Origin: UBA4582 sp965657335
Lineage (GTDB): Bacteria > Pseudomonadota > Gammaproteobacteria > Pseudomonadales > Azotimanducaceae
Direction: 5' to 3'
Assembly (NCBI GenBank): GCA_965657335.1
Contig: CBFHOH010000019.1
Coordinates: 1 to 64,000 of the forward strand
DNA: 64,000 bases
Part shown: piece after piece, positions 7,629-16,559 of the stretch
Numbering within the stretch: the first letter of the stretch is position 1
Layout of the letters: every line of letters begins with the position of its first letter
The notes under the pieces: generated by a model
Database searches by the model: none
What the model was told of the DNA's origin: nothing
Seen by the model: only the letters and a program-made list of their open reading frames with translations
Translations under genes and position numbers: made by a program

Positions 7629-8402
7629 TTATGCTGATATTGCATGGTCAATAACAAGTTCGCTGCCGTTGACATATCTCGACTCATCGGAGGCAAGAAA
7701 TAGCACGCCATCGGCAATATCGGTCGGTTTGCCAAGTAATCCGCCCGGTACCGCGGTAGTCGCAATTTGTTCGACGTCGACTTGATTTTCGCCACCGACA
7801 GGCGCGCCCATTTTATCCCAGATTGCTGTTTGGATGATGCCGGGATGAACAGAATTGACGCGTACATTGATACCCGCGGCGATGCATTCTTTCGCGACAG
7901 ATTTACTAAGCAGTCTGACGCCGCCTTTGGTCATTGCGTAAGCTGATAAGCCAGGTGAGGCCTTCAGACCTGCAACCGAAGATAAATTGATCACCGAGCC
8001 ACCTTCGGTTTTTGCAATCATCGGGATGCCGTATTTAAGTCCCATAAAAACACCATCAAGATTGATGCTGTTTTGTAGCTGATATTCGTCCATCGTCATT
8101 TCAAAAATGGACTTTCTAATCGCAATACCTGCGTTGTTCACCAGAATATCGAGCCGTCCGTGTAATTGGTCAATATCGGCCAGTACAGATTGCCATTGGC
8201 CTTCGCTGGTCACATCCTGCTGGATAAAATTGGCTGTGTAACCCAGAGCGTTGAACGCGGCCGCAGTCTGTTGGCCGGCATGATCCTCAATGTCCGTGAT
8301 GACCACCTTGGCGCCTTCGCTGGCGAGACGCTCAGCGCACGCGCGGCCAATGCCCATCGCAGCGCCGGTAATTAAAGCGACCCTGTTATCCAATCTGCCC
8401 AT
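7629..8402 (-). CDS. SDR-family oxidoreductase
   Basis: A 257-residue classical short-chain dehydrogenase/reductase. Cofactor motif TGAAMGIGRA at residues 13-22, an acidic D36 (VVITDIEDH) that favours NAD(H), NNAG at about 91, catalytic Ser in INLSSVAG, and the YAMTK pair that gives catalytic Tyr and Lys at about 155-159. The closing ASDESRYVNGSELVIDHAISA is typical of steroid, cyclopentanol or 3-hydroxyacyl alcohol dehydrogenases; the substrate cannot be told. It lies upstream of pntAA in the same direction, but the TATAAT between them suggests pnt has its own promoter. Confidence 0.88.
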   Translation of the reverse strand: MGRLDNRVALITGAAMGIGRACAERLASEGAKVVITDIEDHAGQQTAAAFNALGYTANFIQQDVTSEGQWQSVLADIDQLHGRLDILVNNAGIAIRKSIFEMTMDEYQLQNSINLDGVFMGLKYGIPMIAKTEGGSVINLSSVAGLKASPGLSAYAMTKGGVRLLSKSVAKECIAAGINVRVNSVHPGIIQTAIWDKMGAPVGGENQVDVEQIATTAVPGGLLGKPTDIADGVLFLASDESRYVNGSELVIDHAISA

Positions 8403-8526
8403 TGAACTTAACCTCCATCAGGTAATTGATTCATGTGATTTACGTATTGATAGTGCCTAAGTCTAGCGTTGAAGAAAAGACGATTAAACGCATAGAAAAA
8501 TGTAAAAGCTGTTTTTTGTATGCAAC

Positions 8527-9150
8527 CTATTTTGGTAATGCATCTTTAATCGCGGGGTGGGATTTCCATTCAGCTTCCGGCGCTTGATGACCTGCTTGAG
8601 GAACGAACGCAGAGATCGCTGGCGTCTCGGACTGGGTATGAATATACCTGCCGCAGTTCGGAAAAATTCGCGCGATCTTGATGATGACAGTCCCGATAGC
8701 TCCCTCAAACGCCTGACATTCAGATGCTTCGGTGGAAACCGTTGCCTCGCCGTGTATTCGAATCCGCCATGGTTTACCGTGGTCCATGAACAATAAGGCA
8801 ATTTTGCCGTTATCTTTAATATTTCCCAGCGAGCGAAACATGCCGTTACCGTCGTATATCGGTAGGCGCAATTCCTTATCGTTTTTGATAGAGACGAACC
8901 CTACGTTGCCACCCTTGTACGAAACGTCTGGCCAGCCATCTGCATCGACTGTTGCCAACCAGACGGTAGACTGGGCCGAGATTAATTCAATATCTTCTTC
9001 GGTCAGCGCGCTATGTAGGGTCAAACCAGCGAGCCGATCAGCCAACCGGCGGCTATCAAACTCATCTTGAAGGGCTCTCGCGCCTTCTCCGTAAAGCTTG
9101 CTGGGTTGTGTTGTTGCGTCATCGGGCGTACTAGCTTCAGAATTATTCAT
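8527..9150 (-). CDS. Pyridoxamine 5'-phosphate oxidase-family flavoprotein
   Basis: A 207-residue protein with a split beta-barrel flavin-binding domain: LISAQSTVWLATVDADGWPDVSYKGG (first strands), then LRLPIYDGNGMFRSLGNI and IALLFMDHGKPWRIRIHGEA, which match the PNPOx-like FMN-binding set annotated as pyridoxamine 5'-phosphate oxidase family. The C-terminal FPNCGRYIHTQSE motif is usual in this subgroup, whose members are probably not vitamin B6 enzymes but FMN-dependent reductases of unknown substrate. Divergent from the carboxyltransferase gene, with a 165-bp shared upstream region. Confidence 0.82.
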   Translation of the reverse strand: MNNSEASTPDDATTQPSKLYGEGARALQDEFDSRRLADRLAGLTLHSALTEEDIELISAQSTVWLATVDADGWPDVSYKGGNVGFVSIKNDKELRLPIYDGNGMFRSLGNIKDNGKIALLFMDHGKPWRIRIHGEATVSTEASECQAFEGAIGTVIIKIARIFPNCGRYIHTQSETPAISAFVPQAGHQAPEAEWKSHPAIKDALPK

Positions 9151-9315
9151 GCGGGTAGATATCCGTTATTCAGGCTGAGTAAAAAAAGAGATTCATCAAT
9201 CATGCCTATTCCCGCTCATTTAGACCAGTGGCCTGTTGTACCTGTAGCCATTGAATTGATATAAGGTGCCTCGGGAGTCAAAGTCGTTAATCGAGCAAAC
9301 AGTGAGCATACAAAG

Positions 9316-10872
9316 ATGAGTTGGGAAAACGAGGCCGAAGAGATAGCACTGAGACGGGAACTCTCACGCCAACAGGGTGGCGAGGAGGGCATTGCGCTGC
9401 AGCACGCGAAAGGCCGGCTGACCATCCGGGAGCGAATTGATCTGCTGGTGGAAGCAGAGAGCTTCGAGGAACATGGCGAAGGTGCAGGGTTTGCTGAAAA
9501 GGATGAATCCGGCGCCATCAGCGCTTTTTCGCCTGCCAACTATGTCATTGGTTTCGGTGAGGTCAACGGTAATCGTATTGCCGTTGGTGGTGAGGATTTT
9601 ACCTTAAAAGGTGGGTCTCCCAATGCAGCAGGCCTTCGTAAAAGTGTCTATGCCGAGGAGCTAGCGGTGCAGTACCGCGTGCCGCTGGTGAGAATGCTCG
9701 AAGGTGGCGGCGGCAGTGTCGCGGGTTCTGGCGGTAAACGGCCACAAACGGTGGGTTCGCCGGTGAACGCTGAACCTAGATTCAAGATTATTGCCGAGGC
9801 AATGAATACCGTACCCGTTGTATCAGGCGCGATGGGCCCGGTAGCAGGTTTTCCTGCGGGTCGGCTAGTCGCTTCGCATTTTTCTGTAATGGTAAAGGAG
9901 ATTTCCCAGGTATTGGTCGCTGGTCCGGCGGTGGTTGAGCGTGCCCTCGGTGTCTCGCTGACCAAGGAACAGTTAGGTGGCTGGCGGGTACATACCCGCA
10001 GCGGTATTGTGAATAATGTTGCCGATACAGAAGAAGATGCATTTGACCAGATCCGTGAGTTTCTGAGTTACATGCCCCAAAACGTTTGGGAATTACCGGA
10101 GCGATTCCATTGCGAGGATGATCCTAATCGAGCCGATGAGGCGCTGCTGGAAATTGTGCCGAAAGATAGCCGGATACCTTTTGAGATGCGTGATTTGATT
10201 CGACATGTGGTTGATGACGGTCATTTTTTCGAAATTTCACCCTTTTATGGTCAGGGTCAGATTACCGGTTTTGCGAGGCTCGATGGGGCGGTAGTGGGCA
10301 TTATTGCAAACGACTGCAAACACTTTGCCGGAGCGATGACCGCAACAGGTTCGCAAAAAGCCAAACGCATGATGGAGCTGTGCGATACATTCCATATACC
10401 TATCGTTAACTTTCTGGATGAACCCGGATTCATGATAGGTCCGGACGCGGAACATGAGGGCACAATACGGTATGGCATGAGTGCAATCGCTGCTGCTGTT
10501 CAATCGACGGTGCCTTGGGCGACCATCGCGATTCACAAATCCTTCGGTGTTGCCTCGGCGGCGCATTATGCCCCCAACAATTACAAACTGGCCTGGCCCT
10601 CCTGGGAAATGGGCCCGTTACCCGTTGAAGGTGGTGTCGCGGTTGCATTTCACAAAGAGATTGCGGCGGCGCCAGACCCCGAGGCAAAAAGACGCGAGTT
10701 AGAGTTGAAACTCATGGCGAACCGCTCACCTTTCCCAATGATGGAGAGTTTTGCGGTTCACGAGTTGATCGATCCACGAGAAACCCGGTCTCGACTTTGT
10801 CAGTGGGTTGATTGGATCGAGCCACTTCTGGCAGAACTCAAAGGGCCCGTAACTTGGGGAATGAGGCCATGA
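9316..10872 (+). CDS. Acyl-CoA carboxylase carboxyltransferase (beta) subunit, divergent clade
   Basis: A 518-residue carboxyltransferase with the tandem crotonase-fold halves of the propionyl/methylcrotonyl-CoA carboxylase beta family. The N half shows AKGRLTIRERIDLL, GGEDFTLKGGS, and the acyl-CoA oxyanion-type region MLEGGGGSVAGSGG; the C half shows DEPGFMIGPDAEHEGTIRYG. In ordinary PccB the biotin-binding stretch reads KAYGGAYxVM; here it reads HKSFGVASAAHYAPNNYKLAWP. This marks a separate subgroup of unknown acyl-CoA substrate. No biotin carboxylase or biotin carrier gene lies nearby, so partners must be encoded elsewhere, or the protein may do biotin-independent decarboxylation or CoA transfer chemistry. 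Confidence 0.85.
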   Translation: MSWENEAEEIALRRELSRQQGGEEGIALQHAKGRLTIRERIDLLVEAESFEEHGEGAGFAEKDESGAISAFSPANYVIGFGEVNGNRIAVGGEDFTLKGGSPNAAGLRKSVYAEELAVQYRVPLVRMLEGGGGSVAGSGGKRPQTVGSPVNAEPRFKIIAEAMNTVPVVSGAMGPVAGFPAGRLVASHFSVMVKEISQVLVAGPAVVERALGVSLTKEQLGGWRVHTRSGIVNNVADTEEDAFDQIREFLSYMPQNVWELPERFHCEDDPNRADEALLEIVPKDSRIPFEMRDLIRHVVDDGHFFEISPFYGQGQITGFARLDGAVVGIIANDCKHFAGAMTATGSQKAKRMMELCDTFHIPIVNFLDEPGFMIGPDAEHEGTIRYGMSAIAAAVQSTVPWATIAIHKSFGVASAAHYAPNNYKLAWPSWEMGPLPVEGGVAVAFHKEIAAAPDPEAKRRELELKLMANRSPFPMMESFAVHELIDPRETRSRLCQWVDWIEPLLAELKGPVTWGMRP

Positions 10873-10908
10873 TCTCACGGAATATTTTTTTATTGCGAGG
10901 TTTGTTCA

Positions 10909-13215
10909 TTGATTAAACTTTTTCGCAGAACGGTCAATATTTCCGTATCGTTGAAGCAGCCGCTTCAGCGTTGCTTGCTGGTGTTGGCATTCATGCTGGC
11001 AACTGCGTCGGGCGCCGCGCAAGATCACTCGACCCTCGATTATAGTAAGGCAAACGTCAAAGCTGAACTCCTCAGTGAGATGCAAACAGCCCAAGCGGGG
11101 ACCGAGGTGTGGGTCTTCTTAAAGCAAACGATCCGCGAAGGCTGGCACACCTATTGGCGTAATCCCGGTGATTCTGGTGCACCCACAAAACTAATTTGGG
11201 ACCTGCCGCCTGGTTTTGAAGCAGGGGAGATCCAATGGCCCTATCCGGAACGAACGCCCTATGGCCCTTTGATGAATTATGGATACGAGGGCGAAGTGCT
11301 TTTCCCGGTTCAAATCAAAATTCCCGAGGGTTTTGTGGGCTCCGAAGTTTCCCTCAAGGCCAGAGGCCAATGGCTGGTGTGTGCCGATATTTGTATCCCG
11401 GAAGATGCTGATCTCACGTTAACGATACCTATCGGACCAGCGTCGATTGATCCAGATTTGGTTGATGAAATTGAGGCTGTCCGCCGAAAGGTGCCTCAGG
11501 CACTGGGCGTACCCACCCGGTTTCGGGTCAACGCACCGGATGATGACGGTGTTGGTACAGTGACCATCGAAATCGATATGCCGGCGCTGGTGCCTGAGCG
11601 CATAAAATCGATTAACTACTTTCCGTACACTGAAGGCGTGATTGAGAATCCGGCTGAGCAGTTGGTGCATATCGATAATAAAGGCATACNNNNNNNNNNN
11701 NNNNNNNNNNNNNNNNNNNNNNNNNNNNNNNNNNNNNNNNNNNNNNNNNNNNNNNNNNNNNNNNNNNNNNNNNNNNNNNNNNNNNNNNGGCTCACGCTGA
11801 CGACCGGTTGGGACTTCGGCCCGCAAAGTGCTTTCGAAGGCATTATCGTGGTGACTGAGGATGCTGGCGAAGAATTGGTAAACGCTTTCTCATTTGATCC
11901 TGTCAAATCGGCTGCAGGCGGCGTCGGTTCCACTAAGGCGACGATATCAGAAGGTAATACAAGCCTGTTGATGGCGATGCTGTTTGCCCTGATTGGCGGC
12001 ATGATACTGAATCTGATGCCCTGCGTATTTCCGGTGCTGTCAATTAAGGTGTTGTCGTTGGTGGAGCAGAGCAGCGCCAACCCTAGGCAAGTTCGTCTGC
12101 ATGGCTGGGTATACACCTTTGGTGTGGTGTTGAGTTTTCTTGCCATCGCCGCAATCTTGATGTTACTCCGCGCGGGTGGCGCGCAAATAGGTTGGGGGTT
12201 CCAACTACAGTCGCCGATTGTCATATCGCTACTAATTTATTTGTTTTTCCTCATCGGACTCAGTCTTTCAGGTTATTTTGAAATAGGCGGTGCTGTGATG
12301 AATGTTGGTCAATCGCTTGCTAACAAGGAGGGTTTGTCTGGTTCGTTCTTTACCGGTGTTTTAGCAACACTCGTCGCCGCGCCCTGCACGGCACCCTTTA
12401 TGGCTTCCGCGATTGGTTTTGCCTTAACGCAACCAAGCTATGTCGCGTTGCTGGTTTTTGCGGCATTAGGGTTTGGCATGGCGATGCCTTATTTACTCCT
12501 TTGCTACTCTCCATGGTTGCTGCGCCGAATGCCGCGCCCGGGAGACTGGATGGTCCGATTTAAAGAGTTCCTTGCATTCCCCATGTTCGCCACGGTCATC
12601 TGGTTGATGTGGGTGCTTGGTTTTCAGGTCGACAGTGGCGGGGTTGCTACTGTGCTGATTGGGCTGCTGCTTGTGACGTTTGCAGTATGGCTTTTGAAGG
12701 GTAACAAAGGCACGCTTGCTAGCCAGCGTGCCGTTTGGTTAGTGGTATTGATGCTGTTGTCGGCCGCCATCTATTTACCCTTTCAGTCGTCACAGCAAAC
12801 CGCTGGTGCAGCACAAACAGATGCCGCGGTAGACAAGCGCCAGGCGTCATCTCGCAGCGCTTATGTTGGTCCCGATGCAGAGGTCTATTCCGCGGAACGA
12901 CTCGCGGATTTGAGAAAAGAAGGTCCTGTGTTTATCAATTTTACGGCTGCTTGGTGTCTCACTTGTCAAGTAAACGAAGTTGTTGCTTTAAACAAAGCAT
13001 CAACTGCAAATTTGTTTCGCGATAATAACGTGGCTTATCTGAAAGGTGATTGGACCAACGAGGATCCGGCGATCACTCAAAAGCTTGAGCAATATGGCCG
13101 CAGCGGAGTGCCTTTGTATTTGCTTTACGGCCCTGAATCAGAAGCAAAGTCGGCAACGATCCTGCCACAGGTTTTGACCGAGGCCATTGTCAAAACGTAC
13201 GTGTTAGAAATCTAG
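10909..13215 (+). CDS. DsbD/ScsB-like thiol:disulfide interchange protein
   Basis: A 768-codon frame (about 735 residues without the N-run). TTG start with GAGG 8 nt upstream, then a signal peptide ending near ATASGAAQ. Domains: a periplasmic DsbD-alpha-like domain (residues 40-270) with WLVCADICIPEDADL, the ScsB-type CxxxC; a membrane domain of about eight helices with the two transport cysteines in LMPCVFPVLSIK and APCTAPF; a C-terminal thioredoxin domain with WCLTCQVNE. It carries electrons from cytoplasmic thioredoxin across the membrane to periplasmic partners. The 99-N run at 11690-11788 splits an Arg codon (C|GG) yet preserves frame, so it looks like padding. Confidence 0.9.
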   Translation: MIKLFRRTVNISVSLKQPLQRCLLVLAFMLATASGAAQDHSTLDYSKANVKAELLSEMQTAQAGTEVWVFLKQTIREGWHTYWRNPGDSGAPTKLIWDLPPGFEAGEIQWPYPERTPYGPLMNYGYEGEVLFPVQIKIPEGFVGSEVSLKARGQWLVCADICIPEDADLTLTIPIGPASIDPDLVDEIEAVRRKVPQALGVPTRFRVNAPDDDGVGTVTIEIDMPALVPERIKSINYFPYTEGVIENPAEQLVHIDNKGIXXXXXXXXXXXXXXXXXXXXXXXXXXXXXXXXXXLTLTTGWDFGPQSAFEGIIVVTEDAGEELVNAFSFDPVKSAAGGVGSTKATISEGNTSLLMAMLFALIGGMILNLMPCVFPVLSIKVLSLVEQSSANPRQVRLHGWVYTFGVVLSFLAIAAILMLLRAGGAQIGWGFQLQSPIVISLLIYLFFLIGLSLSGYFEIGGAVMNVGQSLANKEGLSGSFFTGVLATLVAAPCTAPFMASAIGFALTQPSYVALLVFAALGFGMAMPYLLLCYSPWLLRRMPRPGDWMVRFKEFLAFPMFATVIWLMWVLGFQVDSGGVATVLIGLLLVTFAVWLLKGNKGTLASQRAVWLVVLMLLSAAIYLPFQSSQQTAGAAQTDAAVDKRQASSRSAYVGPDAEVYSAERLADLRKEGPVFINFTAAWCLTCQVNEVVALNKASTANLFRDNNVAYLKGDWTNEDPAITQKLEQYGRSGVPLYLLYGPESEAKSATILPQVLTEAIVKTYVLEI
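11690..11788. other. Assembly gap, 99 N, inside the DsbD-like gene
   Basis: Ninety-nine undetermined bases. Removing them joins ATA C and GG CTC into Ile-Arg-Leu in frame, within a beta-rich periplasmic domain, so real missing sequence is doubtful. Confidence 0.9.
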
Positions 13216-13219
13216 CCTG

Positions 13220-14251
13220 CTAGCCAATCAGTACGCTCTCGAACACCACTTCCACTGCTGCCGCGAGCACCCAAGTGAGCGGCGGCAGCAATCCAAAAAT
13301 TACTAGTCGCCGAACGTGTGCCTCTATAGGCCATTCCCATATGTTTTTTACTCTATCTTCGTAGTACATCAGATCAGCCGGTGTAAATTCTTTCAACTTT
13401 GCACCGAAGTGACTTTGGCTAACGCCGCTAAAATCTCCCTGTAGTGCTTGTCGTATCTGCGTGATTTCAATCTGTTTGGCAACGGCAATTCTTGCGCGCA
13501 AAATGAACAAAGGCACAACCGAGACCACAATCATCGCGGCGAGAAACAAGCCCGCGAATGTGCCAGCCTGAAAAATCCGTCGCTGAAGAGAAGGGAAGGG
13601 AGCAATTTGATAGATCAGCATGCCGCATGATGTTGCTACTAAACTGACGATTAGGAACCTGATGAGTGGATTGGATAGCGCGTTATTGAGCTCCGTTGTC
13701 ATCAGATCGACTTGAAAATTCTTAGCGACGCGACGAAACACCATGACTTGACGTAAACAAAATGCCACGAGGTGTATTTGGATAATGGTATAGAACAAAA
13801 TAGCTAGGAACATCGCGATGGATGCCGGCGTGATGATTTCTGACAGGCTAATGGTCTCGTTCAGGTCAAATTTGATCTGCGATCGGATGCGCTGAAGGCC
13901 AATCGCGCACCCGATAAATAACTCTATCCATGCCATTTTTTTACTAGCACCAATCGACTCAAGATACGAAGTGTCAATTTTACCGGCTTGAATCAGTAGT
14001 CGAAGATCATTGCTTGCGCCTCTTGTCAGTTGCAGTAAGAACATAAGTGCCAGGGCAAAAGCTAATGGAAATACCGATCCTTGAAATGGCAGACGTGGCG
14101 CCATGGCATTGAAGTCGTAGAACGGTAAAAAAATGAGGCAGGCAATGATGCCGACCGCGACCGACGGGATTTCTGTTTGATCAATCCAGCGAATCCAGGG
14201 GAGGTGAGTCAGGGGGTTTGAAGGTCGTTCTGTCACCGATTTACCGCGCAT
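13220..14251 (-). CDS. Multi-pass membrane protein of unknown function
   Basis: A 343-residue protein I do not recognise. It has about six to seven hydrophobic segments: residues 30-46, 62-78, 130-160, 196-215, 228-252 and 318-340. A soluble loop with LIQAGKIDTSYLESIG lies between helices 2 and 3, and a hydrophilic segment (ALQGDFSGVSQSHFGAKLKEFTPADLMYYEDRVKNIWEWP) before the last helix. No enzyme or transporter motif is visible. The start overlaps the stop of the lipoprotein gene 14241-14687 by 11 nt, so the two form a small envelope operon, convergent with the DsbD-like gene 5 nt away. Confidence 0.65.
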   Translation of the reverse strand: MRGKSVTERPSNPLTHLPWIRWIDQTEIPSVAVGIIACLIFLPFYDFNAMAPRLPFQGSVFPLAFALALMFLLQLTRGASNDLRLLIQAGKIDTSYLESIGASKKMAWIELFIGCAIGLQRIRSQIKFDLNETISLSEIITPASIAMFLAILFYTIIQIHLVAFCLRQVMVFRRVAKNFQVDLMTTELNNALSNPLIRFLIVSLVATSCGMLIYQIAPFPSLQRRIFQAGTFAGLFLAAMIVVSVVPLFILRARIAVAKQIEITQIRQALQGDFSGVSQSHFGAKLKEFTPADLMYYEDRVKNIWEWPIEAHVRRLVIFGLLPPLTWVLAAAVEVVFESVLIG

Positions 14252-14687
14252 CCAATCGATAAAGAATCGCGTTTGGAAAATCCTCGCTTGCCTCTAGCTC
14301 GTACTTTTCCCTGTAAGCCTCAAGCACAACGTCCAGTTCGTTGCTGTCATCGACTTGCACAGCGTCAAGCTCATAAATTGTTTCGGCGATACGTAATCGC
14401 ACGGCAGAGTCTCCAACAATTTTTCGTGACCATTTGGACTCAATGCCCTTGCCCGCAGCTACGTAATATCCTTGACTGACGCCGATGCCCCAGATGTTCA
14501 CGCTGTAAGGGCCGTTAACCTCGAGTTGCACAACCTCGGCATCATCCAATGTCAGCCAAGACGTTGGAACAGCACCAAGTTTACCGCTTAACTCGCCCCC
14601 GGGCAGCGGCCCTATTGGCTCGCAAGCGGAAATGGTAAGAATGGAAATCAAAAGCAGTATTGCTTTGCCATCAATGTGAGCTTGCAT
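14241..14687 (-). CDS. Lipoprotein with a split-barrel (DUF385/PNPOx-like) domain
   Basis: A 148-residue predicted lipoprotein: signal AILLLISILTISAC with the lipidated Cys22. The mature part (VVQLEVNGPYSVNIWGIGVSQ, YYVAAGKGIESKWSRKIVGD, VRLRIAETIYELDAVQV) follows the nitroreductase/DUF385-type strand order: a Y-x-A-A strand, a charged loop with W, then R-L-R-I and the domain-closing V-Y-x-x-K-Y helix. A lipidated form suggests a periplasmic or outer-membrane-anchored redox or ligand-binding role. It is translationally coupled to the multi-pass membrane gene downstream. Confidence 0.6.
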   Translation of the reverse strand: MQAHIDGKAILLLISILTISACEPIGPLPGGELSGKLGAVPTSWLTLDDAEVVQLEVNGPYSVNIWGIGVSQGYYVAAGKGIESKWSRKIVGDSAVRLRIAETIYELDAVQVDDSNELDVVLEAYREKYELEASEDFPNAILYRLDAR

Positions 14688-14846
14688 ACGTTCAACGACT
14701 CGAAAACTGAAGAACTCATACTAAGGCTCCTTCATAGAAAAGCAACCACAGCTAATGGTCTGATCAAAACGAGGACTGTCGATTTCAATTCAGCGACCCC
14801 GTATGATACTGCCTACCAGCGTTCCTCACCCGGAGAAAGACAGATC

Positions 14847-15869
14847 GTGACACAAGACGAAAAAAACGAAACAAGCGCAACGAGGCAGGCATCATTGGCA
14901 GACCTTGTGCCAGTTATTGATCTCGAGTCGGCGGAAGCGCATCCGAATACGCTTGATGGGCTGGATGCAGCCTGCCGAAACCATGGGTTCTTTCTCCTAA
15001 AAAATCATGGCATAGACAGGCAGATCGACGCCATGTGGCAACAGTCAGCATCTTTTTTTCACCAGTCTGCCGAAATAAAGCAGCGTACGATGCGCACCGA
15101 AATGCAACCGCTTGGATATTATGATCGAGAGTTGACCAAACGTAAGCGTGACCTGAAAGAAGTGTTTGATTTTCGTGAAGTGAAAACCGCGGGCAGAGAC
15201 CTGAATCAATGGCCACAGCATGATGCAGAGTTTCAACCCGTCATGTCATCTTTTTTCTCAGCAGCATCAGAGGTTGCCGCCAGAACCCTGCGTGTTGTCT
15301 ACCACGCGCTCGATCAGAGCGGAGACATCAGCGGATTACCCAACGGATCTGCGCAGACCAGTAACGCGCGTTTAAACTTTTATCCTTTGAACGACCCGCT
15401 GGACGCCGGTGCAAAAGCCTCCGTGGCAGAACTTGGCGACATGGCGCTGCATCACCACACCGATCCGGGCATTTTGACGCTGTTACTGCAGGATATGACC
15501 GGTGGTCTTCAGGCGCGCACGCGGAACGGTGATTGGATAGATATCGTGCCCGAAGAAAACACGATTGTCGTAAACCTTGGCGATATGATGCAAGTGTGGA
15601 CCAACGATAGATATACCGCGGCTGTCCATCGCGTTCTAGCGCCCAGTGAAAGGACCGCTGAGAGATTCAGCACGCCCTTTTTCTATTCACCAGAGAAAGA
15701 TGCGACGATCGCGCCTCTCGAGTCGCTGTCTGATAAGCCAGCCCGTTATCGGGCATTTACCTGGCGAGAATACATTCAAGGGCGAATTGACGACAATTTC
15801 ACCGATCTGGGTGAAGAAGATATCCAAATCGCCCATTACAAGGTGGCAGCTAATGGTGGCGAATCTTAA
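14847..15869 (+). CDS. 2-oxoglutarate/Fe(II)-dependent oxygenase, isopenicillin N synthase type
   Basis: A 340-residue member of the IPNS/2OG-Fe(II) oxygenase family. N-terminal DIOX_N domain (VPVIDLES, then HGFFLLKNHGI). The jelly-roll core shows the iron triad: H and D in LHHHTDPG, and H in AAVHRVLAP, with the 2OG-binding R-x-S in AERFSTPFFYSP. These enzymes hydroxylate or desaturate small substrates; the one here is unknown. I chose GTG 14847, preceded by GGAG, because the longer frame upstream adds 57 residues unlike the family. The stop overlaps the next ATG (TAATG), coupling it to the HAD gene. Confidence 0.87.
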   Translation: MTQDEKNETSATRQASLADLVPVIDLESAEAHPNTLDGLDAACRNHGFFLLKNHGIDRQIDAMWQQSASFFHQSAEIKQRTMRTEMQPLGYYDRELTKRKRDLKEVFDFREVKTAGRDLNQWPQHDAEFQPVMSSFFSAASEVAARTLRVVYHALDQSGDISGLPNGSAQTSNARLNFYPLNDPLDAGAKASVAELGDMALHHHTDPGILTLLLQDMTGGLQARTRNGDWIDIVPEENTIVVNLGDMMQVWTNDRYTAAVHRVLAPSERTAERFSTPFFYSPEKDATIAPLESLSDKPARYRAFTWREYIQGRIDDNFTDLGEEDIQIAHYKVAANGGES

Positions 15870-16486
15870 TGTCAGCGATCGGCAGCATCGAAGGCGTGCT
15901 ATTCGACCTTGACGGAACGCTGGCGGATAGCCGTCTTGATTTTGCAGCGATGTGTGTCGAAGCGAATCTGCCTGTAGGCACGCCGTTGCTTGAGTACCTT
16001 ACGGGGCTCGGAGATTGCGACGAATCTCGAAACCTACGAACAATCATAGAACGCCATGAGATGGCAGGAGCTGAACGCGCAACGTGGATTGACGGTGCCA
16101 AGGTTCTGGTGAACCAGTTGTCTGATGCCGGTGTGCCTATGGCGATTGTCACGCGTAACATGCGCAGGGCCGCTGAGCTTACCGTCGCGAAACTCGATAT
16201 CCCCATTTCCTTGTTAGTTACCAGAGAGGACTGCTTACCAAAGCCGGATCCTGAAGGTTTATTAATGGTAGCAGCGCGGTGGAGTCTTCCGGTGGCAACT
16301 CTAGCCTATGTTGGAGACTACAAATACGATCTGCTCGCTGCAACTAACGCCGGTATGTTGGGTGTGCTACTACGTAACGCGAGTAATGCAGACTTCGTCG
16401 ATCTAGCCGGCGCTGTAATTGGCGAATTTAACGAACTTTTACCCTATTTAAGTAAGGCTATAAGCGCTACGAATGATGGATGTTGA
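15869..16486 (+). CDS. HAD-superfamily hydrolase
   Basis: A 205-residue phosphatase-like protein. Motif I is FDLDGTLADSR (nucleophile Asp14), motif II Thr in AIVTRN, motif III Lys in LPKPDPEGLL, and motif IV in YVGDYKYDLLAATNAG, which has a conserved Asp pair. A short alpha-helical cap follows motif I. Best matches are the phosphoglycolate phosphatase/GMP-nucleotidase-like branch; the substrate is unknown. It is translationally coupled to the 2OG oxygenase upstream, which suggests a shared pathway or scavenging of a phosphorylated product. Confidence 0.85.
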   Translation: MSAIGSIEGVLFDLDGTLADSRLDFAAMCVEANLPVGTPLLEYLTGLGDCDESRNLRTIIERHEMAGAERATWIDGAKVLVNQLSDAGVPMAIVTRNMRRAAELTVAKLDIPISLLVTREDCLPKPDPEGLLMVAARWSLPVATLAYVGDYKYDLLAATNAGMLGVLLRNASNADFVDLAGAVIGEFNELLPYLSKAISATNDGC

Positions 16487-16559
16487 TCTGTATTAATCAG
16501 ATTCGCGGTGGTGTAAATTCACAACATTAGAAGTATTGATTTAGATTGAGGAGTGTTTA

